From Acidobacteriota bacterium (lineage in GTDB: Bacteria; Acidobacteriota; Vicinamibacteria; Vicinamibacterales; Vicinamibacteraceae), in the NCBI GenBank assembly GCA_020845575.1, contig JADLFL010000016.1, forward strand, positions 116,542 to 180,541: a DNA stretch of 64,000 nucleotides. The letters run 5' to 3'. Position 1 is the first letter of the stretch. Every line of letters starts with the position of its first letter. The notes under the pieces are model-generated. The model did not search any database. It was given only the letters and a program-made list of their open reading frames with translations, and had not been told where the DNA came from. The position numbers were made by a program, and so were the translations under genes. Shown here one piece after another: positions 43,853 through 52,772 of the stretch.

Positions 43853-46459
43853 TCAGTAGATCAACTGGAACTCTGGCTTCATCAGCAGCGCCCAGATCAG
43901 GTCCGCGACGCCGGCCGACGACAGGCGCCCGTCGCTGGCCCCGATGCTGGCTCCGTCGCTCACGGCGCGTTCGGCGGCCGCGCGCTCGGCTGCGTCTGGC
44001 GCACGCCCGAGTGCGTGCCGGAACAACCGATCGACGAGCAGGCGTGCATCGTTCGTCGAGTGCGGGGCCGGCAGCGGCGGCGTGCCACCCGGTGGCAGCG
44101 GCCGATCGAGATCGGGCGCCGCGTCGAACACGAAGAAGCGCACCGACGGATTGAGCGTCGAGCCGATCTCGGTGCGCGAATTGGCGACGTCGACCGTGCC
44201 CCTGAGTCGCACGAAGCCCTTGCCCGCGATGTCGTAGCGTCGTACCGACGGCGCCGTCACAGGCAACTGCGTCGACTCCGCGCGCGTGGATGCCAGCGCG
44301 AGACGCGTGCCGGTGCCGCGTTCGTTCGCGGCTTCGACCGACTCGGGATAGCGATCGTCTGGCACGGGCTGGAGTGACGCGACAGGAGTCTCGCGCCCCG
44401 ACGCGTCGACGAGCACCGCGTCGACCCACACGGGACGGACGCGCTCGGGGACGTTGGATCCCGTGTCCTGCACGACGAGCCAGAGCGACGCGCTGGACGA
44501 GACGTCGATGTCGAATCCGCGAGCCTTCGGTGCGCGGCCCGCCACCGACGCCGTGTACCTGCTGAACGTGTCCGACGTCAGGTCCCCCGTGAGCCGGCGT
44601 GCCCCTCGCGCCAGCCACTGCGTCAGGCGTTCGCCATTCACCAGCTCCAGCGCCTGCGGCGTCGTCGCATCGTCGGGCCGCGTGGAGATCACCTGGTCGC
44701 GGACGGGCCGTCCGAGCGCGCGCGTCAGGGACGAGGACGCTGCTCTCCACTCGCGTCCGTAGACGCCGACCGATGTCGGATCCGAATCGACGCGGAGCGC
44801 GTTGGTCTGCGGCGCGGCAGGTGCGCGCGGCGCGGGCGGTCCCGGCCACGTACTCCACTCGCCTGTAAGAGCGCCGATGGCGTCGGCGAACTGTTCGGCC
44901 GTCAGGCGGCGGACTTCCGGCCCCGCGAAGACGTAACCCTTCGCTGACGGCTCGGCCTGCCGCGCCACGGCGTGCATCTGGTAGGCGCGCGACGACATGA
45001 TCGTCGCGATGAGGTGCTGCACGTCGTAGTCGTGCGCGACGAAGTCGGCGGCCAGCCAGTCGAGCAGCTCGGGGCTCCACGGCTTCGTGTCCATCTCGTC
45101 GGAGCTGGCGACGATGCCGTAGCCGAGGAGACGCTCCCAGACGCGGTTGACGAGCGTGCGCGGCATGCGCCCGTTACGCGGGTCCGTGAACAGCGTTGCC
45201 GCTGCCGCGCGCCTGTCGTCGAGGCTGTCGCCGTGCGGCGATGCGGCGATCTCCGGGAAGGGGAAGAGCGGTCCCGTGTACTCGTCGCGTGCGACGTCGC
45301 AGCGATACAGGCGCAGTTTCGGTTCGGGCGAGAAGTAGGCGGCCAGGCCGTAGGCGTCGACGAGGCGCCACCGGCTCACGAAGCTGTCGTGGCACGCGTT
45401 GCACTTCATGTTGACGCCGAGAAACACCTGCGCCGTGTTCTGCGATGCCTGCATCCACGGCGTGACGGCGGCGCTCGTCTCGCCGCGCCAGTTCACGCCC
45501 GTGAGGAAACCCTTCGGGGCGTCGGCGCCCGATGGATTCAGCAGCGCGGCGACGAACGCGTCGTAGCGCTGGTTCTCGCGCAGCGCGCGCAGCAGCCACG
45601 GCGTGATGCTCGTGCGGCTGTCCTGTTCGGCGAAGTAGCTGACACCGTCCTCGTTCCTGAGGAGATCGTTCCAGAACGACATCCAGTGCTCGGCGTAGCG
45701 ATCGCGATCGGCGAGCAGCGTGGCGACGAGGCGTGCGCGCTTGTCGGCAGCGCGATCGGCGACGAATGCACGCAACGCGTCGGGTTCCGGCAGCAGGCCC
45801 TGGATGTCGAGATGCGCGCGGCGCGCGAACTGCGCGTCGTTCACGACGGGGGGTGGACTCCCTCGACGCCTGGCGGATGCCGTGGCGACTGGAGTGACGG
45901 TCGGCAGACTGGAGAGGTACGCGGCAACGAACCTGTCGACAGGCTGTTGCCACGATGCCCACACCACAGGTGGCAGCGACGGTTGCGTGAGCGCGAACGG
46001 CGCCTCCCACGGTTGCGGCGCCGGTGGAGACGTCGGGGTGCGTCGGGCACCTTCATCGATCCAGGCGCGGATCAGCGTGAGGCGGCCCTCGTCGAGTGGA
46101 TCCTCGCCCTTGGGCATCAGCGGTTCGACGCGGCCCGTGAGGCGATCCAGCAGGAGGCTGCGCGCGCTCGCACCGGGTCTCACCGACGCGCCGCTGCGTC
46201 CGCCTTCGAGGAGGTCGTCATAGGTGGCGACCGACAAGCCGCCCTTGCGCGTTTCGCCGTCGTGGCAGTCGGCGCAGAACTCGTCGAGGATCGGCGCGAT
46301 CTGCGCGTCGTAGTCGATGCGCCCCACACTCTGCTTCGACGCAGCCGTCGTCCCCGCTGTCGTTGCCGTCGTGGGTGCACCGGGCACCGGCGTCTGCGCG
46401 CGCATCAACGCCGTCGCCAGCCAGAGGATGCCGGTCCCCACGAGCCACACTCGGGTCAT
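43853..46459 (-). CDS. DUF1549/DUF1553 protein with planctomycete-type cytochrome c domain
   Basis: 868 residues, with a Sec leader (VWLVGTGILWLATALMRAQ). Domain order: N-terminal cytochrome c with CADCH at 62-66; DUF1549 with VNDAQFARRAHLDIQGLLPEPDALRAFVADR and a second CNACH near 356; then DUF1553 (RNGRMPRTLVNRVWERLLGYGIVASSDEMDTKPWSPELLDWLAADF). Couples periplasmic oxidation to heme c. Immediately upstream of DUF1501 and probably the first gene of a minus-strand operon. The start is ATG 46459; upstream frame to 46915 is the shadow of the glycosyltransferase gene and repeats. Residues about 540-560 contain an Ala/Pro-rich linker. Confidence 0.93.
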   Translation of the reverse strand: MTRVWLVGTGILWLATALMRAQTPVPGAPTTATTAGTTAASKQSVGRIDYDAQIAPILDEFCADCHDGETRKGGLSVATYDDLLEGGRSGASVRPGASARSLLLDRLTGRVEPLMPKGEDPLDEGRLTLIRAWIDEGARRTPTSPPAPQPWEAPFALTQPSLPPVVWASWQQPVDRFVAAYLSSLPTVTPVATASARRRGSPPPVVNDAQFARRAHLDIQGLLPEPDALRAFVADRAADKRARLVATLLADRDRYAEHWMSFWNDLLRNEDGVSYFAEQDSRTSITPWLLRALRENQRYDAFVAALLNPSGADAPKGFLTGVNWRGETSAAVTPWMQASQNTAQVFLGVNMKCNACHDSFVSRWRLVDAYGLAAYFSPEPKLRLYRCDVARDEYTGPLFPFPEIAASPHGDSLDDRRAAAATLFTDPRNGRMPRTLVNRVWERLLGYGIVASSDEMDTKPWSPELLDWLAADFVAHDYDVQHLIATIMSSRAYQMHAVARQAEPSAKGYVFAGPEVRRLTAEQFADAIGALTGEWSTWPGPPAPRAPAAPQTNALRVDSDPTSVGVYGREWRAASSSLTRALGRPVRDQVISTRPDDATTPQALELVNGERLTQWLARGARRLTGDLTSDTFSRYTASVAGRAPKARGFDIDVSSSASLWLVVQDTGSNVPERVRPVWVDAVLVDASGRETPVASLQPVPDDRYPESVEAANERGTGTRLALASTRAESTQLPVTAPSVRRYDIAGKGFVRLRGTVDVANSRTEIGSTLNPSVRFFVFDAAPDLDRPLPPGGTPPLPAPHSTNDARLLVDRLFRHALGRAPDAAERAAAERAVSDGASIGASDGRLSSAGVADLIWALLMKPEFQLIY

Positions 46460-46471
46460 GGGGGACAGAGT

Positions 46472-46536
46472 AATGCTGAATGGCGAATGAGGAATGGGGA
46501 ATTGACGGCAACCGGCAACCGGCAACGGGCAACCGG
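46472..46536. repeat. GAATG and GGCAACC repeat array
   Basis: GCTGAATGGCGAATGAGGAATGGGG runs into CGGCAACC, GGCAACC, GGCAACGGGC, AACCGG. It sits immediately upstream of the DUF1553 gene start, in its promoter region. Confidence 0.85.
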
Positions 46537-46603
46537 AGGTTCTGATGGAGGCCAGGGCCCGCCGTAGCGCATCGCGCGAAGGCGGAAGCCCCTGGCTCGC
46601 GAG

Positions 46604-46636
46604 CGGCAACCGGTTGCCGGGTTGCCCGTTGCCGGC
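46604..46636. repeat. GGCAACC/GTTGCC inverted repeat
   Basis: GGCAACCGG and CCGGTTGCC followed by GGGTTGCC, CGTTGCC face each other a few bases before the stop of the glycosyltransferase gene. The intervening 46544-46562 is a 19-bp copy, inverted, of 28745-28763. Confidence 0.8.
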
Positions 46637-46640
46637 GTTG

Positions 46641-47894
46641 TTACGCCACTTCCACTGCGGGTTCGTCGACGTAGCGTGGCTTGTCGAGGCGGGATGTGTC
46701 CGCGAGGTCGGCGAAGCACTCGGCGGCGCGGGGGGCGATCGACCTGACCTCGGTCCAGCTCGGATGCGCGGGCACCGACGGGCAGCCGCTGGCGACGCAG
46801 CGTTCGAGCGCGGCCACGAACTGGCCGGCCGTGTGCGCCTCCATGGCGGCGTCGTAAGAGAGGCCGTTGATGGCGGCGTCGGCCTCGTACGCGTCGAGCA
46901 GGTGCTGCACCTCATGGCGGTGATGGGCCACGACGTATCGCATCAGGCGGCTGTCGATCGCCACGCCATCCCGGCGAAGTGCGTCGAGCAGCGTGGCCAC
47001 GATCTGCTCGACCATCGTTGTCAGCCCCGCGCTGTCGGATTCGGTGCCGATGGGGCGATGACGATGCTCGTACTCGTCGGCGATGTCCACCTGGCACGCG
47101 CGATACCGCGCCTGACGACGGTGGACTTCGGCGAGCGTGCCGATCTCGAGCCCCCAGCCACCGTGGATTGGCAGCTCCGTGGCGAGCGCGCGCGAGAAGG
47201 CCACTTCACCGGCGAGGGGATAGCGGCAGTCGGCGAGGAACGCGGGCAGCCGCGACGGCACGTCGACCGCCTGGAGAGCGCGCAGCAACGGCGCTACGAG
47301 CAGGCGCGTCACCCGCCCGTACATGCGCGTCGTCACGCGGGCGTAGAAGCCCTTTGCGAAGTCGTACGGCCTGGCCGGGATGACGAGCGGCGCGAGCAGG
47401 CGGCTCACCATGGCCGGCGTGTACGACTCGATGTCGCAGTCGTGCATCGCGATGACGTCGCTGCCCTGACCGGCGAGCGCCGTGCACAGACCCATCCAGC
47501 AGGCGTGTCCCTTGCCGTGCGGCTGGATGGCGACGCCCTGCTTGTCGAGCGCCTTGGTGATGGCCGTGACGGCCGGATCGTCGAGGCGGACGAGCGAAGC
47601 GGGAATCCTGACGTTGCGCAGCAGGCGCTCCGCGTCGGCATGCTGGCGTTCGCTGGCGTGTCCGAGCACGACGATCACGCGTCCGATCAGCGGCGTGCCC
47701 GAGAGCAGCCGCAGCATGCGCGGGAATGCCGTCGTCTCCAGTTCCTGCGCGAGCGCGGGCAGCACAAGCGTGGTGGACAGCCCTGACGCCTGCGTCCTGG
47801 TCAGATGGACGTCGGCCGTGTGCGCGCCGATGAGGCCCGGCCGGCCGAGGCGGTGGATGGTCGGGAGGAAGCGGGGCTGGTGGAAGTCGGCCAT
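46641..47894 (-). CDS. GT81-like glycosyltransferase (glucosyl-3-phosphoglycerate synthase type)
   Basis: 417 residues. GT-A fold with metal-binding acidic motif in AMHDCDIESY, followed by the GT81 pattern FAKGFYARVTTRMYGRVTRLLVAPLLRAL and YPLAGEVAFSRALATELPIHGGWGLEIGTLAEV, with the basic-aromatic EYEHRHRPIG later. Known relatives use NDP-glucose and 3-phosphoglycerate to make compatible-solute precursors; whether this one is GpgS, mannosyl-type or another transferase cannot be told. GGAG about ten bases before ATG. Divergent from the NarL-type sensor kinase. A C-terminal extension of about 60 residues (HTAGQFVAALERCVASG) is not family-typical. Confidence 0.85.
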   Translation of the reverse strand: MADFHQPRFLPTIHRLGRPGLIGAHTADVHLTRTQASGLSTTLVLPALAQELETTAFPRMLRLLSGTPLIGRVIVVLGHASERQHADAERLLRNVRIPASLVRLDDPAVTAITKALDKQGVAIQPHGKGHACWMGLCTALAGQGSDVIAMHDCDIESYTPAMVSRLLAPLVIPARPYDFAKGFYARVTTRMYGRVTRLLVAPLLRALQAVDVPSRLPAFLADCRYPLAGEVAFSRALATELPIHGGWGLEIGTLAEVHRRQARYRACQVDIADEYEHRHRPIGTESDSAGLTTMVEQIVATLLDALRRDGVAIDSRLMRYVVAHHRHEVQHLLDAYEADAAINGLSYDAAMEAHTAGQFVAALERCVASGCPSVPAHPSWTEVRSIAPRAAECFADLADTSRLDKPRYVDEPAVEVA

Positions 47895-48003
47895 TGTTCA
47901 CTGGTCTCCGTGCTTCCCAGACGGTACCGGCAGCGGCACGTCATGACCATCCGGTGAAGGGGGGAGAGGCCGGCTCAGGTGTGCAGGGGATGGTGCTCGA
48001 CGG

Positions 48004-49401
48004 GTGGAGGGGGTAGGCTCGGAGGGCGTGCGTCTTCACTCGCTCAAGACGTGGCCCGTGGCCGCTGCGGCGCTGACGGGCCTCCTCGTGGTGATCACCG
48101 CGTCGCTGCTGACCACGGCGCGACGTGCGGAGGTCATCTATGGCGAGATCGACGCGCTCAATCGTCACCATCGCGAGATCGAGACCACGCTGCGGCGATT
48201 GCGGTCCGACGTGCATCTGTCGGGCATCTTCATCCGCGACTACCTGCTGGATCCGTCGCGCGACAAGGCGCCCGAGTATCGCGCGCAGTTGACGGATCTG
48301 CGCCAGCAGCAGGCGGAGGCCGTGGCCGAACTCGGGACGCTGCCGCAGGCGGATGGCCTTGTCGACGTCGCGAGTCTCAAGGTCAAGCTCGATGACTACT
48401 GGCAGGCCTTCGAGCCGGTATTCGACTGGAACATCATCCAGAAGGTGCTCAACAGCACCAGCTTCCTGCGCAACGAGGTGCTGCCGCGGCGCGAAGCCGT
48501 GCTGGCGATCGCCCGCGACATCGAAGCGCTCAACGACGCGAACCTCGTCTCGCAGCGCGCGGCCGTGGCCCGCAAGCAGGAGGCGTTTCGCGCCGATCTC
48601 CGGCGTGTGCTCTGGCAGAGCGTGATCGTCGGTGCGCTGGTGGCCATCACGGCCGTGCTCGCGCTGCGCACCGCCGAGCGCCGCTCCGACGAGGAACGCG
48701 ATCGTGCCGAGCAGGCCGAGGAGCACATGCGGCACCTCTCGCACGGGCTCGTGTCGATGCAGGAAGAAGAGCGCCGCAAGCTGTCGCGCGAACTGCACGA
48801 CCACGTGGGGCAGATGCTCACGGCGCTGCGCATGGCGATCGGACGTGCCGAGCGCGTCGATTCACCCGTCGCGCGGACAGCCGTGCTCGCCGATGCGCGG
48901 ACGCAGGTGGACGAGCTCATCGAGTCCGTGCGCGATCTGTCGCTCGGCCTGCGCCCCAGCATGCTCGACGACTTCGGATTGTCGCCCGCGCTCGAGTGGC
49001 TTGCGCGTGACTTCCAGCGTCGCGCGGATCTCGACGTCCGGCTCACCATGTCGGGGCCGATGACGGCACTCTCCGACGCGCAGCGGACGTGCATCTATCG
49101 CGTCGTGCAGGAGGCGCTCACCAACTGCGCACGCCATGCCGCGGCAACTCACGTCGATGTTCTGGTGGCCGTCGAAGGTCCGTCGGTGCTCGTGTCGGTG
49201 AAAGACGATGGGCGGGGCGTCGAGAGGACGCGTGCGACCAACGGCCTCGGTCTGGTAGGGATCGCGGAGCGTGCGCGCGAGCTCGGCGGCACGTTCGACA
49301 TCGGACCGGGCGCGGCCGACACGGGCACGCACCTGCGCGTCAGGCTGCCGATGCGGCCGGCGCAGGCCGAGGAGGCGCTGGATGCGGCTGTTGCTGGCTG
49401 A
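48004..49401 (+). CDS. NarL-type membrane sensor histidine kinase
   Basis: 465 residues. Two transmembrane helices (AAALTGLLVVITASLL near 20-35 and VIVGALVAITAVLAL near 205-220) flank an extracytoplasmic sensor helix bundle. HisKA_3 has SRELHDHVGQMLTALRMAI with His near 266; the HATPase domain has VVQEALTNCARHA, DDGRGV and GLGLVGIAERA. This is the LuxR-regulator-partner class. GTG 48004 is used; GTG 48028 is another possible start. The 3' end overlaps the response regulator start at 49382, so the two are coupled. Confidence 0.93.
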   Translation: MEGVGSEGVRLHSLKTWPVAAAALTGLLVVITASLLTTARRAEVIYGEIDALNRHHREIETTLRRLRSDVHLSGIFIRDYLLDPSRDKAPEYRAQLTDLRQQQAEAVAELGTLPQADGLVDVASLKVKLDDYWQAFEPVFDWNIIQKVLNSTSFLRNEVLPRREAVLAIARDIEALNDANLVSQRAAVARKQEAFRADLRRVLWQSVIVGALVAITAVLALRTAERRSDEERDRAEQAEEHMRHLSHGLVSMQEEERRKLSRELHDHVGQMLTALRMAIGRAERVDSPVARTAVLADARTQVDELIESVRDLSLGLRPSMLDDFGLSPALEWLARDFQRRADLDVRLTMSGPMTALSDAQRTCIYRVVQEALTNCARHAAATHVDVLVAVEGPSVLVSVKDDGRGVERTRATNGLGLVGIAERARELGGTFDIGPGAADTGTHLRVRLPMRPAQAEEALDAAVAG

Positions 49402-50023
49402 CGACCACGCCATCGTGCGCCGCGGCATGCGCGCGTTGATCGACGCGCAGGACACGTTGACGGTCGTGGCCGAAGCGGCTGACGGCGTGGAGGCCGTGGC
49501 CCTGTGCGAGCAGCACAAGCCCGACATCGCGGTGCTCGATGTCGCCATGCCGCGGCTGTCGGGCATCGACGTCGCCGAGCGCGTACGGCGCCTGCCCAAT
49601 CCGCCGCACGTGATCATGCTCAGCATGCACGCCGACGAATCGTACATCCTGCGCGCGCTCAACGCCGGCGCTGGCGCGTACCTGCTGAAGGACGCCACCG
49701 ACGAGGATCTACTCCCCGCGATCCAGGCCGTCACGAAGCGGCGCCATTACTTCAGCGAAGCCGTGGGTCGCCTGCTGTCGGAGGACTTCATCGCGCAGTT
49801 GCGTCGTCGTGGGCTTACGGATTCCTACGAGCTCCTCACCGATCGCGAGAAGGAGGTGCTCCTCCTCCTCGCGCACGGCCGCTCGAACAAGGAAGTGGCC
49901 CATGAGCTGTCAGTCGGTGTGTCGACGGTCGAGACGCACCGCGCCAACCTGATGCAGAAGCTCGGCCTGCACAGCACCGCGGAGATCGTGCTGTACGCCG
50001 TCCGCAAGCGGCTGATCAGCTGA
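49382..50023 (+). CDS. LuxR/NarL-family response regulator
   Basis: 213 residues. Receiver with acidic pocket (LLADDHA), phosphorylatable Asp53 in VLDVAMP and SMHADE/LLKDAT; HTH_LuxR from about 148 (LLTDREKEVLLLLAHGRSNKEVAHELSVGVSTVETHRANLMQKLGL). Between the two, an insertion (YFSEAVGRLLSEDFIAQLRRRGL) resembles the usual linker of NarL proteins. GAGGAG about eight bases upstream of ATG. Partner of the preceding kinase. Target genes unknown; murQ downstream is 112 bp away. Confidence 0.95.
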   Translation: MRLLLADDHAIVRRGMRALIDAQDTLTVVAEAADGVEAVALCEQHKPDIAVLDVAMPRLSGIDVAERVRRLPNPPHVIMLSMHADESYILRALNAGAGAYLLKDATDEDLLPAIQAVTKRRHYFSEAVGRLLSEDFIAQLRRRGLTDSYELLTDREKEVLLLLAHGRSNKEVAHELSVGVSTVETHRANLMQKLGLHSTAEIVLYAVRKRLIS

Positions 50024-50135
50024 CGGGCTCAGCACGTGCGGCTCACGGCTTGTGGTTCAGGGAAGGGCGAGGTCAACGGCCGTGACGTCGCGCACTCTCG
50101 ACAGGTCCATCGCGAACTGGCACGCTGATGCAGCC

Positions 50136-51038
50136 ATGACCAACGACCTGCCTGTCACCGAACAGGAGAACGTTCGCTCGCGCGGCATCGACGCGCTCTC
50201 GATCGAGGAGACCGTCGCGCTCATCAACGACGAAGACCACCGCGTGGCCGAGGCGGTTCGTCTCGAGCTTCCGCACGTCGCGCGCGCCGTGGAGGGCATC
50301 GTCGAGCGACTGCGGCGCGGTGGACGGATGATCTACGTCGGCGCCGGCACGTCGGGCCGGCTCGGCGTACTCGACGCGTCGGAATGTCCGCCGACGTACG
50401 GCGTGTCGCCCGAACTCGTCCAGGGCATGATCGCGGGGGGCTACCAAGCCTGCCATCGCGCCGTGGAAGCGTCGGAAGACGACAGCGACGCCGGCGCACG
50501 CGACATTGCCGCACGACAGGTCAGCGCCAACGACGTCGTCGTCGGCATCGCGGCGTCTGGCCGGACGCCATACACCATCGGCGCCGTTGCGCACGCGCGG
50601 GCCATCGGCGCACTCACGGTGGCCGTGACGTGCGTGCCCGGCTCGGCGATCACTGAAGCCGCCGAGATCGCCATCGCACCGATGGTCGGTCCTGAAGTCG
50701 TCGCGGGCTCCACGCGCATGAAGGCCGGAACGGCGCAGAAGCTCGTGCTGAACATGCTGTCCACGACAGCGCTCATCAAGCTGGGCTACGTGCGCGGCAA
50801 CCGCATGACCAACATGCGCGCGCGCAACTCGAAGCTGCTCGCTCGCGCCGTGCGCATCGTGGCCGGCGATGCGGGACTCGACGATGCGGCAGCCGAAGCC
50901 GCGCTGGAGCGCGCGGGCGGCGACGTGGCGACCGCCATCGTCATGGCGCGCACCGGCCGCTCGCGAGAGGACGCGCGCGAGGCCCTCGACGCCACGCGCA
51001 GCGTCATCGACGATGCAGTCGCGAGGCTGAAGGGCTGA
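50136..51038 (+). CDS. murQ: N-acetylmuramic acid 6-phosphate etherase
   Basis: 300 residues; cleaves the D-lactyl ether of MurNAc-6-phosphate to GlcNAc-6-phosphate in peptidoglycan recycling. The family N-terminus VTEQENVRSRGIDALS is present, then the SIS-domain signature YVGAGTSGRLGVLDASECPPTYG with the likely catalytic Glu83 and EASEDD region, and the MKAGTAQKLVLNMLSTTALIKLGYVRGNRM stretch. ATG 50136 is chosen because the conserved start is MTNDLPVTEQ; the frame opens at 50052. No MurNAc transport or kinase gene adjoins. Confidence 0.96.
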   Translation: MTNDLPVTEQENVRSRGIDALSIEETVALINDEDHRVAEAVRLELPHVARAVEGIVERLRRGGRMIYVGAGTSGRLGVLDASECPPTYGVSPELVQGMIAGGYQACHRAVEASEDDSDAGARDIAARQVSANDVVVGIAASGRTPYTIGAVAHARAIGALTVAVTCVPGSAITEAAEIAIAPMVGPEVVAGSTRMKAGTAQKLVLNMLSTTALIKLGYVRGNRMTNMRARNSKLLARAVRIVAGDAGLDDAAAEAALERAGGDVATAIVMARTGRSREDAREALDATRSVIDDAVARLKG

Positions 51039-51127
51039 GTGATCACAATCGATGACACCACACGCGGCATGGGGCTTGCAATCATGTCCGGCACGGTCGG
51101 TTAGGCGACCTCGAAAGGACGGACGAC

Positions 51128-51652
51128 ATGACGCGCATCACGAGCTCCATCGTGGCCCTGCTGCTGGTTTCGCACATCGGCCTGCTCTCGACCCCGGCAC
51201 TCGCCGCCGGCGATCAGCCGCGTCGCGACCGCTACGAGGATCGCCGGGACCGCCGCGCCGATGAGCGCGACGCTCGCCGGGATCATCGGGACGTCCGCTG
51301 GGACGCGCGCGACGCCTACTGGGATGCCCGCGATGCCCGCTGGGATGCCCGTGACGCTCGCCGGGATCGTCGTGACGCCTACTGGGATGCGGCCCGCGAC
51401 TACCGTTACGACCGCCGGTACCGTCCGCGCCGCATGACGCGGTACGACACGATCTACCGCGGTTCGGACAACCGCTACTACTGCCGTCGTGACGATGGGA
51501 CGACGGGCCTGATCGTGGGCGGCATCACGGGCGGCGTGCTCGGCAACATCATCGCCCCGGGCCGCAACAAGACGCTCGGCACGATCATCGGTGCCGGCGC
51601 CGGCGCCATCATCGGCCACTCGATCGACAAGGGCGACATCGTCTGCCGGTGA
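51128..51652 (+). CDS. Exported Arg/Asp repeat protein with glycine-zipper tail
   Basis: 174 residues: Sec leader (VALLLVSHIGLLSTPALAA), then 30 or more residues of RD-rich repeats in which RDARWDARDARRD/RDAYWDA units recur, a Tyr/Arg stretch (YRYDRRYRPRRMTRYDTIYRGSDNRYYCRRDD), and a glycine-zipper tail GLIVGGITGGVLGNIIAPG..LGTIIGAGAGAIIGHSID like the 17-kDa surface antigens that insert in membranes. A ribosome-binding AAGGA lies before the ATG. Probably an outer-envelope protein; the charged repeats may bind nucleic acid or polysaccharide, which is only a guess. Confidence 0.88.
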   Translation: MTRITSSIVALLLVSHIGLLSTPALAAGDQPRRDRYEDRRDRRADERDARRDHRDVRWDARDAYWDARDARWDARDARRDRRDAYWDAARDYRYDRRYRPRRMTRYDTIYRGSDNRYYCRRDDGTTGLIVGGITGGVLGNIIAPGRNKTLGTIIGAGAGAIIGHSIDKGDIVCR

Positions 51653-51730
51653 CGCCGGCCTCCAAGCTCACGACTTGGGGCTCCGGGACCGACCGGAGAC
51701 CCACGGCCAGGGAGCGGAGGACGAAGGATT

Positions 51731-51777
51731 GGGGCTCACGGATCGATTCCGTGGGCCCCGTCGCCGTTTCAGGCGAC
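51731..51777 (+). terminator. Double hairpin downstream of the glycine-zipper gene
   Basis: GGGGCTCACGGA (51731-51742) pairs with TCCGTGGGCCCC (51748-51759) over a 5-base loop, with a single non-pairing position. It is followed at once by GTCGCC/GGCGAC (51760-51765 with 51772-51777). No U tract follows, so Rho-independent termination is uncertain; the second gene starts 102 bases later, which also allows a leader role. Confidence 0.5.
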
Positions 51778-51878
51778 GTCGTCGCGACGCGCGATGCCCG
51801 ATAATGCCGGCCGGTATCGTGCAACGCGACAGGCACACGTGGCGTAGAGCAAGCGGATCGATTGTGAGGAGAGCATTC

Positions 51879-52697
51879 ATGCGTATCAGGCCATACGTCG
51901 GTGGGAGAGTCGTGAACGTGGCGGGTGGGCTCGTCATCACCGCGTTGACGTGCGGTGCGGGGAGCGCGTTCGCGCAGTCGGTGCCGGTCCAGGCCGCGCC
52001 GTTCGAGCCGGTGAGCGGGCAGGCGGGGAAGGACGTGGTCTGGGTGCCCACGCCGCAGGTGACCGTCGACAAGATGCTCGAGCTCACGCGCGTGTCGGCA
52101 GCCGACTACGTGATCGATCTCGGATCCGGTAACGGCATCACGGTGATCTCGGCCGCGAAGAAGGGCGCCACGGCACTCGGCGTGGAGTTCAACCCCGACA
52201 TGGTCGCGTTGGCGCGGCGCCTGGCCGAAGAGGCCGGCGTGAGCCAGAAGGCGACGTTCGTGCAGGGCGATCTCTTCGAGGCGGATCTCTCGAAGGCGAC
52301 GGTGATCACGCTGTTCCTGCTGCCCGACATCAACGAGCAGCTCAAGCCGAAGCTGCTCGACCTGAGGCCCGGCACGCGGATCGCGTCCAACACGTTCGAG
52401 ATGGGCGACTGGGAGCCGGACGTCCGCGAGACGGCGGCGCCGTGCACCTCGTGGTGCACCGCCCTGATGTGGGTGGTGCCTGCGAAGGTCGCGGGGACAT
52501 GGCAGGTGGGGAAGGAGACGCTCTCGCTGACGCAGGACAATCAGATGCTCAGCGGAACGCTCGGCAGCATGCCTATCGCCGACGGCAAGATGAACGGAAC
52601 CACGATCACGTTCACGGCCGGGAGCAGGACGTACACGGGCACGGTGGACGGCGCGCGCATCACGGGCAGCGGCTGGTCGGCCACGCGTCGGCAATAG
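51879..52697 (+). CDS. Exported protein with methyltransferase-like domain and C-terminal beta domain
   Basis: 272 residues. Begins MRIRPYVGG then a long hydrophobic stretch ending at TCGAGSAFA, looking like a signal peptide with cleavage after AFA. The next part carries SAM-methyltransferase motifs: DYVIDLGSGNGITVISAAKKGA, GVEFNPDMVALAR, FVQGDLFEA, and the strand TLFLLPDINEQLKPKLLDLRPG. The last 70 residues (GTWQVGKETLSLTQDNQMLSGTLGSM...) form a beta domain often found on this group. ATG 51879 follows AGGAG at an ideal distance. If truly exported, SAM availability outside the cytoplasm is a puzzle; the leader may also be retained as an anchor. Confidence 0.85.
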   Translation: MRIRPYVGGRVVNVAGGLVITALTCGAGSAFAQSVPVQAAPFEPVSGQAGKDVVWVPTPQVTVDKMLELTRVSAADYVIDLGSGNGITVISAAKKGATALGVEFNPDMVALARRLAEEAGVSQKATFVQGDLFEADLSKATVITLFLLPDINEQLKPKLLDLRPGTRIASNTFEMGDWEPDVRETAAPCTSWCTALMWVVPAKVAGTWQVGKETLSLTQDNQMLSGTLGSMPIADGKMNGTTITFTAGSRTYTGTVDGARITGSGWSATRRQ

Positions 52698-52772
52698 GGG
52701 CCAGCGACTGCAACCGCTGGCGCGGGCACAGGACCCCGGGGCCGGGCCGCTATCGTGTACCATCAGCCGCAC

